Assembly: GCF_030546695.1 (NCBI RefSeq)
Contig: NZ_JAUOTP010000003.1
Coordinates: 577,880-641,879 of the forward strand
Direction: 5' to 3'
Source of the DNA: Sphingomonas natans
GTDB lineage: Bacteria > Pseudomonadota > Alphaproteobacteria > Sphingomonadales > Sphingomonadaceae
Length of the DNA stretch: 64,000 bases
Shown here piece by piece: positions 55,591-64,000 of the stretch. The notes under the pieces were generated by a model. The model searched no databases. It was not told the DNA's origin and saw only the letters and a list, made by a program, of their open reading frames with translations. Made by a program: the position numbers and the translations under genes. Every line of letters starts with the position of its first letter. The first letter of the stretch is position 1.

Positions 55591-57795
55591 GTGTTAGGGA
55601 GGTACAAGACAGCGTTTCTCACGATCGGCCTACTGGCCTCTGTCGCACCGGCACTTGCGGCCGGCCAGGATTGGCAGAAGCTGCAGATGCCGAAGGCAGC
55701 CGACGTGCTCGCCCGGTGGAAAAGCCCCCCGCCCGAATATGGTCCCGAGCCTTATTACGGCATCGGCGATGGTGTCAGCGACGCCGCGATCGGCGCCGAA
55801 CTGGATCGACTGAAGGCGCTCGGCTTTCAGGCGGTGACCGCGCAGTGGGGCCGCAAGCTTCCTTACGCCTATCTCAGCCCGGAATATTTCGCCTTCTTCA
55901 AGCGTTTCGTCGCGGCGGCGAAAACGCGCGACATGCGGATCTGGATCGTCGACGACGCCGGCTATCCGAGCGGCTTCGCCGGCGGCAAGATCAGCGAGCA
56001 GGCGCCCGAACTGCGCATGAAGGCGCTGGTGAAAGCGGGCGAGTGGACGATCGCCGGCGGCCGATCGCTCGATGTGCCCGCGCCGTCCGATCTCGTCGCG
56101 GTCAGCGCATTCGATCCTGCCTCGGGCGAAACCCGCCCGATCGAGAGCCGCGATGGCCGCATCCGCTGGCAAGCACCCGCAGGTGCCGCGTGGCGCGTCA
56201 TCGCCGTCACGCATGCCTTCCAGACGTCGCCCACCCGTTCCGACACGAACCCCACGGGCAAGAAGGACGGGACGCACTCGCTCCACGACTATCTCGATCC
56301 CGCGGCGACCGCCCGCTACATCGAATTCACGCACGAGGCCTATCGTGCGGCCGTCGGCGACGAGTTCGGCAAGACGATCCTCGGCTTTCGCGGCGACGAG
56401 CCCGATTATTCGATCCCAGGTATCCCCTGGACCGGCACCTTCCTCGCCAAATTCAGGACTCTGAAAGGCTATGATCCGGCGGCGGACCTGCCTGCTCTTG
56501 TGCAGGGCGACCAGGCGAAACTGACCGAGCGCCAGAAGCTCGTTCGTGCCGATTATTACGACGTCTTCTCGCGTCTGTTCGCCGACACCTTCTTCAAGAT
56601 GCAATCCGAATGGTGCGCGCGCTACAACCTGCAATATCAGGTCCACCTCAACCACGAGGAGCATCAGATCGCGCTCGGCAAGAGCGAGGGTGACTTCTTC
56701 CGGACGATGCGGACCGTCCAGTCGCCCGGCATCGACGCCATCTGGCACCAGATCTGGACGGATACCGTCTCGGACTTTCCGCGCTTCGGCTCGTCGGTTG
56801 CACACTTGAACGGCAGACCGCAGGCGATGACCGAAAGCTTCGCTGCTTTCCGGCCCCCGCCGCCCCTGCCCATCGCGCGCTACGTGGTCGACGAGCAGCT
56901 CGCACGCGGGATCAACCTGTTTGAGTTCATGTATATTCCCGGCGGCAAGCCGACCCCCGGCTTTTATGCCGATCCAGGCTTCCCGGCGCTGGCCGCCTAT
57001 ACGCGGCGCGCATCCTATCTGATGTCGATGGGACGGCCCGATGCCGGCGTCGCGATCCTTCAGTCGCGCGGAACGCTCTGGACCGCCGATGAGAGTGCCG
57101 ACGACATGTTCGTCGCCACCGAGCGCCTCCTGTCCGAGATGCAGGTCGATTACGACCTCGTCGACGAGGACGCGATCGGTTCGCTGCTCAAGGGCGATGG
57201 CGGACGCTTCGAGACGCTCAGCGGCAATCGATATCGCACCGTGATCGTACCGATGCCCGATCTGATGCCGGCCGCCGTGGTGGATCGTCTGCGCGCCTTT
57301 GCGGGCTCGGGCGGTAAGGTGCTGTTCCTCGGCAGGACACCGCCACGGATCGTCGAGGCCAGCTATCGCGAAGCGAGACCGGCACGCCCCGGAGAATTTG
57401 CATGGGCGGCCGTCGCTACCGATCGCCTCACGCCCGTCCCCACCCCTCCCGCTTACCCACCGGTTGCGCCGCCACCCGCACAAATGGCGCCGGCCGCATT
57501 GACGGCCGCGGTCCGCGCGGCTGTCGGCGTCGAGGATGTCGAACTGTCGACGCCCAGCACGGCACTCCGCTATACGCATCGCCAACTGGCCGATGCCAAG
57601 GTCTTCTTCGTCTTTAACGAAGCCGCCGCGCGCCTGAAGACGTCTGTCACGCTCCATGGCGCGGGCAAGAGGATCGAAAACTGGGACCCCGCCACCGGCA
57701 CGGCGCGATTTGTCGCCAGCCGGGCCGCGCCGGGCGGCCGAATCGTTTCGCTCGAGCTGCCGCGATACGGCGCCCAGATATTCGTGCTTCGCTAA
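55591..57795 (+). CDS. Secreted glycoside hydrolase, GH106-like (alpha-L-rhamnosidase candidate)
   Basis: A 734-residue exported enzyme starting at a GTG with AGGGAG upstream. Signal peptide about 1-23 (ending ALAAGQ). The N-terminal catalytic part begins PPEYGPEPYYGIGDGVSDAA, then IGAELDRLKALGFQAVTAQW, like the (beta/alpha)8 domain of GH106 rhamnosidases (usual form: P.PWWFW-x-G-x(4)-D-x(2)-I-x(2)-QLD.LK..G). WIVDDAGYPSGFAGG and FRGDEPDYS hold acidic residues that could be catalytic. A flavodoxin-like middle and a beta-sandwich end follow. It is shorter than most GH106 enzymes (usually 900-1100 residues) because C-terminal modules are missing. It is probably in one operon with the GH28 gene (21-base gap). 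Confidence 0.75.
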   Translation: MLGRYKTAFLTIGLLASVAPALAAGQDWQKLQMPKAADVLARWKSPPPEYGPEPYYGIGDGVSDAAIGAELDRLKALGFQAVTAQWGRKLPYAYLSPEYFAFFKRFVAAAKTRDMRIWIVDDAGYPSGFAGGKISEQAPELRMKALVKAGEWTIAGGRSLDVPAPSDLVAVSAFDPASGETRPIESRDGRIRWQAPAGAAWRVIAVTHAFQTSPTRSDTNPTGKKDGTHSLHDYLDPAATARYIEFTHEAYRAAVGDEFGKTILGFRGDEPDYSIPGIPWTGTFLAKFRTLKGYDPAADLPALVQGDQAKLTERQKLVRADYYDVFSRLFADTFFKMQSEWCARYNLQYQVHLNHEEHQIALGKSEGDFFRTMRTVQSPGIDAIWHQIWTDTVSDFPRFGSSVAHLNGRPQAMTESFAAFRPPPPLPIARYVVDEQLARGINLFEFMYIPGGKPTPGFYADPGFPALAAYTRRASYLMSMGRPDAGVAILQSRGTLWTADESADDMFVATERLLSEMQVDYDLVDEDAIGSLLKGDGGRFETLSGNRYRTVIVPMPDLMPAAVVDRLRAFAGSGGKVLFLGRTPPRIVEASYREARPARPGEFAWAAVATDRLTPVPTPPAYPPVAPPPAQMAPAALTAAVRAAVGVEDVELSTPSTALRYTHRQLADAKVFFVFNEAAARLKTSVTLHGAGKRIENWDPATGTARFVASRAAPGGRIVSLELPRYGAQIFVLR

Positions 57796-57816
57796 GAAGC
57801 CCGCTCAGGAGAAGAT

Positions 57817-59439
57817 ATGCTCATCGATCGCAGATCCTTGGTGCTTGGCGGCACAGCAGCCCTCGTCGCTCCCGCCGCCCTCTCCGCCGTCGGCGCGCAG
57901 CCGGTAGCGCGACGGCCGATACCGGCCGAGCAGCAGGCCCGATGGCTGGACGTGCGGTCGTTCGGCGCGCGCGGCGACGGCACGAGGATCGACACGCCCG
58001 CGATCAACGATGCGATCGCCGCCGCTTCCCGCGCCGGCGGCGGCACGGTCTATTTCCCGGCCGGCACTTACGCCTGCTACACGATCCGCCTGCGCAGCAA
58101 CGTAACCCTCTATCTGGAGCAGGGCGCCGTCATCCTTGCCGCATCCACGCCGCCCGGCGGCACGACGAGCGGCGGCTACGACGCACCCGATCCGGTCCAG
58201 GCTTGGGATGCCTTCCAGGATTTCGGACACACCCATTGGGCCAACAGCCTGATCCACGGCGACGGTCTCCACGATGTCGCGATCCTCGGGGCGGGCATTC
58301 TCTTCGGAAAAGGCCTCAGCAGCGGCCGCAGCGGGCGGTCCGCCCGCGACAACGACAATGACCTACCCGTCTCCGGTCAGCCCGGCGTCGGCGACAAGAC
58401 GATCGCGCTGCGCAACTGCCGCAACGTGCTGCTGCGCGATTTCAAGGTGCGCCAGGGGGGCTGGTTCGCGCTGCTTGCGACCGGCGTCGACAATCTGACA
58501 ATCGACAATCTGATCGTCGACACCAACCGCGACGGCTTCGACATAGACTGCTGCCGCAACGTCCGCGTCAGCAACTGCACCGTCAATTCGCCCTGGGACG
58601 ACGGAATCTGTCCAAAGTCGAGCTTTGCGCTGGGATACGCTCGCTCGACCGAGAATGTCACAATCACCAATTGCCACCTGACAGGCGTTTATCAGGTCGG
58701 CAGCATCATCGACGGGACCTGGAAGCGGATGCCGATGATGCCCGATCGTGGTGGTACCGGCCGCATTAAGTGTGGCACCGAAAGCAATGGTGGCTTCAAG
58801 AACATCACGATCAGCAATTGTGTCTTCGAAGAATGCCAGGGCATTGCGCTGGAGACGGTCGATGGCGCGGTGCTCGAAGACATCACCATCACGAACATCA
58901 CGATGCGGCGCCTCTCGAGCGGACCGCTCTTCCTGCGTCTCGGGCGCCGGATGCGGGGGCCGGCGGGCACACCCATCGGGACTCTGCGGCGCGTGCTGAT
59001 CAGCAACATCTCCAGCTTCGATGGTCCGCTCCTGCCCTCGATCATCGCGGGCGTTGCCGATCATCCCGTCGAGGATGTGAAGATCGCGGATCTGTTCGTC
59101 CAGCAGACCGGCGGGGCCGGCGCCGATTTGGTCGGTCGCGAGGTGCCGCTGCTCGAAGACAAATATCCGGAGCCCGGCATGTTCGGCCCGCTGCCGGCCA
59201 CTGGCTTCTTCATTCGCCAGGCGCGCAACATCGAGATGAGCAACGTCGAGGTTTCCGTTGCCAAGTTCGATCCCCGCCCGGCGTTCTGGCTTCAGGATGT
59301 CGATGGCGCCGATTTCTTTCGCGTGCGCGCCCCGAAAGGCGAGACGTTCATGCTCGATCGCGTGTCCGCCTTCCGCAGTTTCGGCAGCCCGTCGATCGCC
59401 GACCGGAAATTTTCGGCACGCGTTTCCCGCACTTTCTAG
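57817..59439 (+). CDS. GH28-family pectinolytic enzyme (polygalacturonase/rhamnogalacturonidase-like), Tat-type signal
   Basis: A 540-residue right-handed parallel beta-helix hydrolase with AGGAGA before its ATG. The N-terminus has a twin-arginine motif (DRRSLVLGGTAALVAPAALS), so export in folded form is likely. The helix starts LDVRSFGARGDGTRIDTPAI. GH28 catalytic segments can be traced: TNRDGFDID (near 237-244, equivalent of NTDG), PWDDGICPKSS (near 258-268, equivalent of GDDCIAIKSG) and GRIKCGTES (RIK near 316). The usual GHG segment is replaced by VYQVGSIID. Together with the preceding GH106-like enzyme this points to rhamnogalacturonan or a related rhamnose-galacturonate glycan as substrate. 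GH28 hydrolyses; a lyase is unlikely. Confidence 0.88.
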   Translation: MLIDRRSLVLGGTAALVAPAALSAVGAQPVARRPIPAEQQARWLDVRSFGARGDGTRIDTPAINDAIAAASRAGGGTVYFPAGTYACYTIRLRSNVTLYLEQGAVILAASTPPGGTTSGGYDAPDPVQAWDAFQDFGHTHWANSLIHGDGLHDVAILGAGILFGKGLSSGRSGRSARDNDNDLPVSGQPGVGDKTIALRNCRNVLLRDFKVRQGGWFALLATGVDNLTIDNLIVDTNRDGFDIDCCRNVRVSNCTVNSPWDDGICPKSSFALGYARSTENVTITNCHLTGVYQVGSIIDGTWKRMPMMPDRGGTGRIKCGTESNGGFKNITISNCVFEECQGIALETVDGAVLEDITITNITMRRLSSGPLFLRLGRRMRGPAGTPIGTLRRVLISNISSFDGPLLPSIIAGVADHPVEDVKIADLFVQQTGGAGADLVGREVPLLEDKYPEPGMFGPLPATGFFIRQARNIEMSNVEVSVAKFDPRPAFWLQDVDGADFFRVRAPKGETFMLDRVSAFRSFGSPSIADRKFSARVSRTF

Positions 59440-59745
59440 CGGCGCAAGCAAGCTCTCTCAGCCGTGATATCCACCGAAGACCCATGTGTGGACGGCCCTC
59501 CGTTGGCAAGCTTGAACAGTGGCTTCGCGTTGCTGGTTGGTGCGGCCATGTGTCCGACCTGTTGGTGCGGCACATAGCGCCGCTGGCCGTAATGCCATTC
59601 GCGCGGCTCGGGTCCCGATCAAACTCTCGCACTCGAGGTGCCTGGGTCATTGTGGGTTTTCCCGATCCGGCGGTTCAACCGGCTGTTGCATTAGCTCCTG
59701 TCAGCCCTTCCCAACCTCGTAGGCGCCCTCCCCCGCGCCGTGTCC
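59440..59745. other. Stretch between the GH28 gene and the IS110 transposase
   Basis: About 300 bases without a supported gene. It contains the downstream end of the IS110 element, whose border I cannot fix because this family usually lacks terminal inverted repeats. Confidence 0.4.
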
Positions 59746-60768
59746 TTACGCGACCTGCGGCTCGCGATAGCGCTCGCCGCTAGCCATCATCGCCCAGATC
59801 ATGCGGGCGTTCTTGTTGGCGAGCGCCACTGCTGCGACCTTGGTCTTGCGCCGCGCGAGCAGCTGCACGAGCCAAGGCCGCTTCGCCCCATTGCGTTCAG
59901 CGTAGCGCACCACCGCCATCGCGCCGACGATCAGCATCTGGCGCAGATACTGATGCCCGGCCTTGGTGATGGCGCCGAGCCGGTCCTTGCCGCCGCTGGA
60001 GTTCTGCCCCGGCACCAGGCCGATCCACGCCGCTAGGTTGCGGCCCGAGCGGAAGATCGCAGGATCGGGAACGGTCGCGACGATGGCACTAGCGAGCAGC
60101 GGGCCAACGCCGGGTATCTCCATCAGTCGCCGACCGAGCTCGGTCTCGCGCGCGCTTGCTAGGATCCTGCGATCGTTTTCAAGGATCTGCTCTTTCACGA
60201 TGCGCAGCTGCGCAGCCAGCATCTCCAGGCAGATCCGCGCGTCCGGCGGCACGCGTTCGTCGGTCGGATCGGCGATCACATCGAGGAGCTGCTCGATTCC
60301 GTTCCTGCCGATCGCTGCCACGACCCCGAACTCGGCGAGATGCGCGCGCAAGGCGTTCGACAGCTGTGTCCGCTGGCGGTTGAGGATCAACCGTACACGA
60401 TGCAGCATCATCGCGCTCTGCTGCTCGGGCGACTTGATCCCGACAAAGCGCATGGTCGGCCGCGTCACTGCCTCGCAGATCGCCTCGGCATCGGCCGCGT
60501 CGTTCTTGCCCCGCTTTACGTACGGCTTCACATACTGCGCCGGCATCAGCTTCACATCATGGCCCTGCGCTATCAACTCGCGCGCCCAGTAATGCGATGT
60601 CGCGCATGCTTCGATGCCGATCAGGCACGGCGGCAGCTTCGCGAAGAACTTCAACATCCGGCCCCGAGTCAGCCGCTGGCGGATCACCGCCGCACCATCA
60701 GCATCAACACCGTGCACCTGGAACACGTTCTTCGCGATATCCAAACCGATCGTGGTGACGTTCCTCAT
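59746..60768 (-). mobile_element. IS110-family insertion sequence, transposase gene
   Basis: An intact 340-residue transposase. The start is the ATG at 60768 with AAGGAG 8 bases upstream. The N-terminal RuvC-like DEDD domain begins NVTTIGLDIAKNVFQVHGVD, and continues IGIEACATSHYWARELIAQG and GKNDAADAEAICEA, holding its acidic residues. The C-terminal transposase_20 domain has LMEIPGVGPLLASAIVATVP and GLVPGQNSSGGKDRLGAITK, with the serine used in catalysis. IS110 elements carry a bridge RNA in a noncoding end; here it would lie in the flanks, 59440-59745 or 60769-61050. The insertion separates the polysaccharide locus from the following genes. Confidence 0.93.
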
Positions 60769-61057
60769 TGTGGCTCTCCTTCCGGCTCTCTCCACAGATC
60801 ATCCTGCGAGAGGGTTGGAGAGCCGTCCACGTCATCGAAATCGGACCGTCGAGGCCGCCTAGCCCCTTCCCAACTTCTGCCACTTGTTTATCTCGAAAGC
60901 GGCATCCAAACGGAGGCTGCTCCCAAGTGGACGAACCGTATAGAATAGCGGTTGTGTACGCCCACGGTGCCACGTTGCTCTGACAGAGCCCCGCCAAACC
61001 AAGCGCTTCGAAAACGGCGCTTTCGGGATGAGCGTCCTATCCCTATAGAACACCCCG

Positions 61058-62971
61058 ATGTTAAACGAATATCGTTCTGATCCACGCGTTGATGGGGTCA
61101 CTCGCTCAAATTCGGCGTGGCAAAGTGCACCGCCTGATCCGGTCCGTACCGGTCCTGGGCCATCGAAACGGCCGGGCTTTCGCCGGAAGATCGCAATCTG
61201 GATAGCGGGGCTTCTCTTATTCGCGATGGGCGCTACCGTCGTGTGGCTCGCCCTCACAATCCGCCCCTCCAAGACCGCTCGTCCAATCGTACCGCCCAGT
61301 GTCACCCTACTGGCGGCGAACGGGACGGTGATCGCGCGAAAAGGCGCGATCACCGATCGGCCCGTCGATGTCCGCGCCTTGCCCGATCATGTCGGCAATG
61401 CCTTTGTCGCGATTGAAGATAGGCGCTTCTACCATCACTACGGGCTCGACCCGCGGGGGCTGGCACGCGCCGCGTGGCATGATCTGCGCGAACGCCGCAT
61501 GCGCGAGGGCGGCAGCACCATCACTCAGCAACTCGCCAAGCTGGTCTATCTGAGTTCGGACAGGTCGGTCGGTCGGAAGGCGCGGGAAGGACTGATCGCG
61601 CTGTGGTTGGAGGCATGGCTCACCAAGGATGAGATCCTCTCGCGCTACCTGTCCGACGCGTATTTCGGGGACAATGTGTATGGCCTGCGCGCCGCCGCCC
61701 GCCACTATTTCAGCAAGACGCCCGAGCGCTTGACCGTCGGCGAGGCTGCGTTGCTCGCAGGTCTCATGAAGGCGCCGTCACGGCTGGCGCCTAGCACCAA
61801 CCTCGCCGGCGCCCGTGCGCGTGCCGCGCTCGTGACGAACGCCATGGTCGAGGCCGGCTTCATTGATCTCGTCGAGGCCAAACGCGCTACAGCCGAGCTT
61901 CGTCTGAAGCCGGCTGACGAGCCGGTGCAAGGAAGCTGGTTCAGCGATTGGGTGCTCCCGTCGGCGCCGGCCAACGCCGACGATGTCTACGCGCGGACCA
62001 TCCTCCGCACGACCCTGGACATTCGCCTTCAGCGCTTGGCCGAAGCCGCGGTGAAGCAGGTCCGCGCGCCCGGCGCGCAGGTAGCGTTGGTGGCGATGCG
62101 AACTGATGGCAGGGTCGTCGCCATGGTGGGCGGACGCAACTATCGAGTGAGCAGCTTCAATCGGGCAACCCAAGCGAAACGTCAGCCCGGCTCGACATTC
62201 AAGCTTTTCGTCTACCTCGCCGCACTGCGCGCCGGTATGACGCCGGACGATCTGGTCGATGATCGCCCGATCACGATCGGGAACTGGTCACCAAGAAACA
62301 GCGATGGACAGTATCTCGGTCAGATCCCCTTACGAGAGGCTTTCGCCCGTTCGAGCAACGTCGCCGCTGTCCGTCTCAGCCAAAGTGTCGGCCCCCGCGC
62401 CGTCATCACAGCTGCTCACGATCTTGGGATTCGAAGCGCGCTGCAACCTGATGTCGGCATAGCGCTTGGCACGTCCGGAACCACGCTCATCGAGCTCGCA
62501 AGCGCCTATGCAGCTATCTCGGGAGGCGCGTACCCGGTGCGCCCTTATGGTCTCGTCCCACAATCTTCGGATCGATCGCCTGCAAATCTGCAATATCTTG
62601 ACGAGCGCGAGCGCGCCATGCTGCTCGATCTGCTCGCCGCTGCCGTCAACACCGGCACCGCCCGCGGCGCGGGGCTGACCACTCAGGTCTTTGGCAAAAC
62701 GGGCACATCGCAGGACAACCGCGATGCGCTGTTTGTCGGGTTTGCTGGCGGACTTGTGACCGCCGTCTGGATGGGCCGCGACGACAACAAGCCGCTTCCG
62801 GGCGTGGCCGGCGGCGGACTGCCCGCGCACGTATGGCAGACCTTCATGAGCGATGCGATCGGGGCACGCCCCGCCAAGGCGAAATTGCCCCGATCTGTCG
62901 ATCCTGATGATGGTTTGGGAGGTGTCATCGATTCAGTGTTCGATCGGCTGCGCCACGTCTTCCACTTCTGA
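61058..62971 (+). CDS. Class A penicillin-binding protein (transglycosylase/transpeptidase)
   Basis: A 637-residue bifunctional peptidoglycan synthase. A cytoplasmic tail and one membrane segment (about 45-67) precede a GT51 domain (about 95-260) with AIEDRRFYHHYGLDPRGLAR, EGGSTITQQLAKLVYLSSDR and the catalytic Glu in the EDRRFY motif. The transpeptidase domain (about 330-600) has SxxK in QPGSTFK (Ser379), SxN in RSSNVAA, and KTGTSQ (Lys547). It is shorter than PBP1a and lacks the extra OB domain, resembling small PBP1A-type or PBP1C-like enzymes of alphaproteobacteria. No operon partner is adjacent. The upstream 280 bases include the IS110 end. Confidence 0.93.
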   Translation: MLNEYRSDPRVDGVTRSNSAWQSAPPDPVRTGPGPSKRPGFRRKIAIWIAGLLLFAMGATVVWLALTIRPSKTARPIVPPSVTLLAANGTVIARKGAITDRPVDVRALPDHVGNAFVAIEDRRFYHHYGLDPRGLARAAWHDLRERRMREGGSTITQQLAKLVYLSSDRSVGRKAREGLIALWLEAWLTKDEILSRYLSDAYFGDNVYGLRAAARHYFSKTPERLTVGEAALLAGLMKAPSRLAPSTNLAGARARAALVTNAMVEAGFIDLVEAKRATAELRLKPADEPVQGSWFSDWVLPSAPANADDVYARTILRTTLDIRLQRLAEAAVKQVRAPGAQVALVAMRTDGRVVAMVGGRNYRVSSFNRATQAKRQPGSTFKLFVYLAALRAGMTPDDLVDDRPITIGNWSPRNSDGQYLGQIPLREAFARSSNVAAVRLSQSVGPRAVITAAHDLGIRSALQPDVGIALGTSGTTLIELASAYAAISGGAYPVRPYGLVPQSSDRSPANLQYLDERERAMLLDLLAAAVNTGTARGAGLTTQVFGKTGTSQDNRDALFVGFAGGLVTAVWMGRDDNKPLPGVAGGGLPAHVWQTFMSDAIGARPAKAKLPRSVDPDDGLGGVIDSVFDRLRHVFHF

Positions 62972-63245
62972 TACGAGGCGCCGCTGCAGCTGGGTTAACA
63001 CCGGCGCACAGGCGTCTACATCGTTGTTGCATCGCGGACAGTCGCTCCGCGCGAACTTGGGCGGCAGTCGTTAGGGGGCTTCCGGCCGAATTGACCCAAT
63101 TGCGGTCATTTGTGACCCATCCGAAGCCTTCTAGCTTCTGCCGTTCATTCATCTCGCTCTGAGACGGCTTCGAAGGCGTTAAAATCATCTACTAAGGGCG
63201 GCGCTCGGGGAAACGGGACGTGAAATACGACTTCTGCGAGCGTCC

Positions 63246-63764
63246 TTAACGCACCCGGTGAAGCTCGCGATAAAAGTGACTTCCGTCCTTGCGATCGTCC
63301 TCGATGATCAACGTGTCGCCCAGGAGCCGGTACGGTCGTATCTGATCTGTGTTGGTGTAAGTGGTGTCGAGAGCGCCTTCTACTTGATGGTGAAGAACAT
63401 GCTTCGCCGTATCTTCGCGGTAGGTCCCAAAATAGCTGACGTAGGCTCTATAAGCCTGCACCTTCTCTGAATCGGATGGTTCCCCGTTAACTGCCGTAAA
63501 CTTTGGCAGCGGCGGATTGCGCATAATCTGAACGCTGAGATGGCCGCTCCGGTCATAGATGAAATAGCCCAGCGGATGGTCGCCGTAAGGCTTCTCCACC
63601 TTGCCATCCTTTGACGTGTCCTCGAAACGATATAGGCGCCAGACCCCAACTAGGCCCACCTGACCTGCCGAAGCCGTGTGGCTCGTTTGCGCTGCGGCAC
63701 GCAGCGGCGCGAAAACCAGGGGCGAGATGCTTACTGAAGCCAGCAGGAGTGCTCGAACAAACAT
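63246..63764 (-). CDS. Secreted lipocalin-like domain protein
   Basis: A 172-residue exported protein. I prefer the ATG at 63764 (MFVRALLLASVSISPLVFAP, signal cleaved near AAAQ) with GGGAAAG just upstream; a TTG at 63776 would add four residues. The mature part reads GVWRLYRFEDTSKDGKVEKP, then HPLGYFIYDRSGHLSVQIMR and FGTYREDTAKHVLHHQVEGA, the pattern of the lipocalin_5 (PF13924-type) family. Such proteins form a small beta-barrel of unknown ligand. It stands alone between the PBP gene and the window end. Confidence 0.85.
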   Translation of the reverse strand: MFVRALLLASVSISPLVFAPLRAAAQTSHTASAGQVGLVGVWRLYRFEDTSKDGKVEKPYGDHPLGYFIYDRSGHLSVQIMRNPPLPKFTAVNGEPSDSEKVQAYRAYVSYFGTYREDTAKHVLHHQVEGALDTTYTNTDQIRPYRLLGDTLIIEDDRKDGSHFYRELHRVR

Positions 63765-64000
63765 CTTCTTTCCCAACCGGCAGAGCTGAAAGCCCAGTTT
63801 GAGCTAATCAGAGGATGTCCGCAATTGCGCGTTACAAGCCTGGCAGCCTCGCGGCTGCGCTGACCCATTTGCGGACATTCAGGGCCGATTGAGCGCTGTC
63901 TCAAACCGGACATTGGTTCATCCGCGACTATCGGCTCAGATTGGCCAGCATCGGCCGGCAGGCTGCATCCGCAACCGAAAGCTGCCAGACGGACGAGGTC

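Noticed and set aside
55630..57657. A 675-codon minus-strand ORF opposite the GH106-like gene (and 45437-47755 opposite receptor 1)
   Set aside because: Both are antisense to genes with signal peptides, ribosome-binding sites and domain patterns.

Overview
The window looks like a chromosome or large replicon of a high-GC alphaproteobacterium of the order Sphingomonadales. The supporting signs are the GC-rich codon use, an OmpA gene of the type I associate with sphingomonads, TonB-dependent receptors with N-terminal STN domains, and an imuA-imuB-dnaE2 cassette behind an alphaproteobacterial LexA box (GAAC-N7-GAAC). Family assignments were made by reading the translations; no search was run.

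Layout. 0-5 kb: the end of a CzcCBA/CusCBA-type heavy-metal RND efflux operon. 5-8.6 kb (minus): a PhoD-like metallophosphatase with an unrecognised partner. 8.6-11.1 kb: a sparse stretch with an orphan response regulator, a frameshifted GlsB/YeaQ-type gene and a PycTM-like (DUF5706) membrane protein. 11.2-23.6 kb (minus): a tightly coupled two-partner-secretion operon, made of a TpsB transporter, a 2524-residue TpsA exoprotein and an exported TPR-CHAT protease-like protein, with the PycTM-like gene directly downstream. 23.7-25.6 kb: a PfkB sugar kinase divergent from a GntR/UTRA regulator.

25.6-36.7 kb is a decayed accessory zone. It holds an OmpA pseudogene, an IS3 orfA stub, a strawberry-notch helicase remnant, a broken thermonuclease and a broken iron-permease-like gene. 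Intact genes scattered in it are a MucR-family regulator without zinc-finger cysteines, a DyP-type peroxidase and an SRAP/YedK protein with its own LexA box. A nested-helix RNA candidate lies at 35.6 kb. 36.7-42.8 kb is the SOS mutasome imuA-imuB-dnaE2 with a small trailing gene.

43-59.4 kb is a polysaccharide-use locus. A broken vapC and a truncated glycosidase fragment are followed by two successive modules of ECF sigma factor, FecR anti-sigma and STN-type TonB receptor. The first module ends in a BNR beta-propeller enzyme; the second ends in a GH106-like glycosidase and a GH28 enzyme. The likely substrate is a rhamnose- and uronate-containing plant glycan sensed at the outer membrane. The locus ends at an IS110 transposase, followed by a class A penicillin-binding protein and a lipocalin-like secreted protein.

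The observations I rate highest are the TPS-CHAT-PycTM cluster, the tandem sigma/FecR/receptor modules, and the structured RNA candidate at 35.6 kb.
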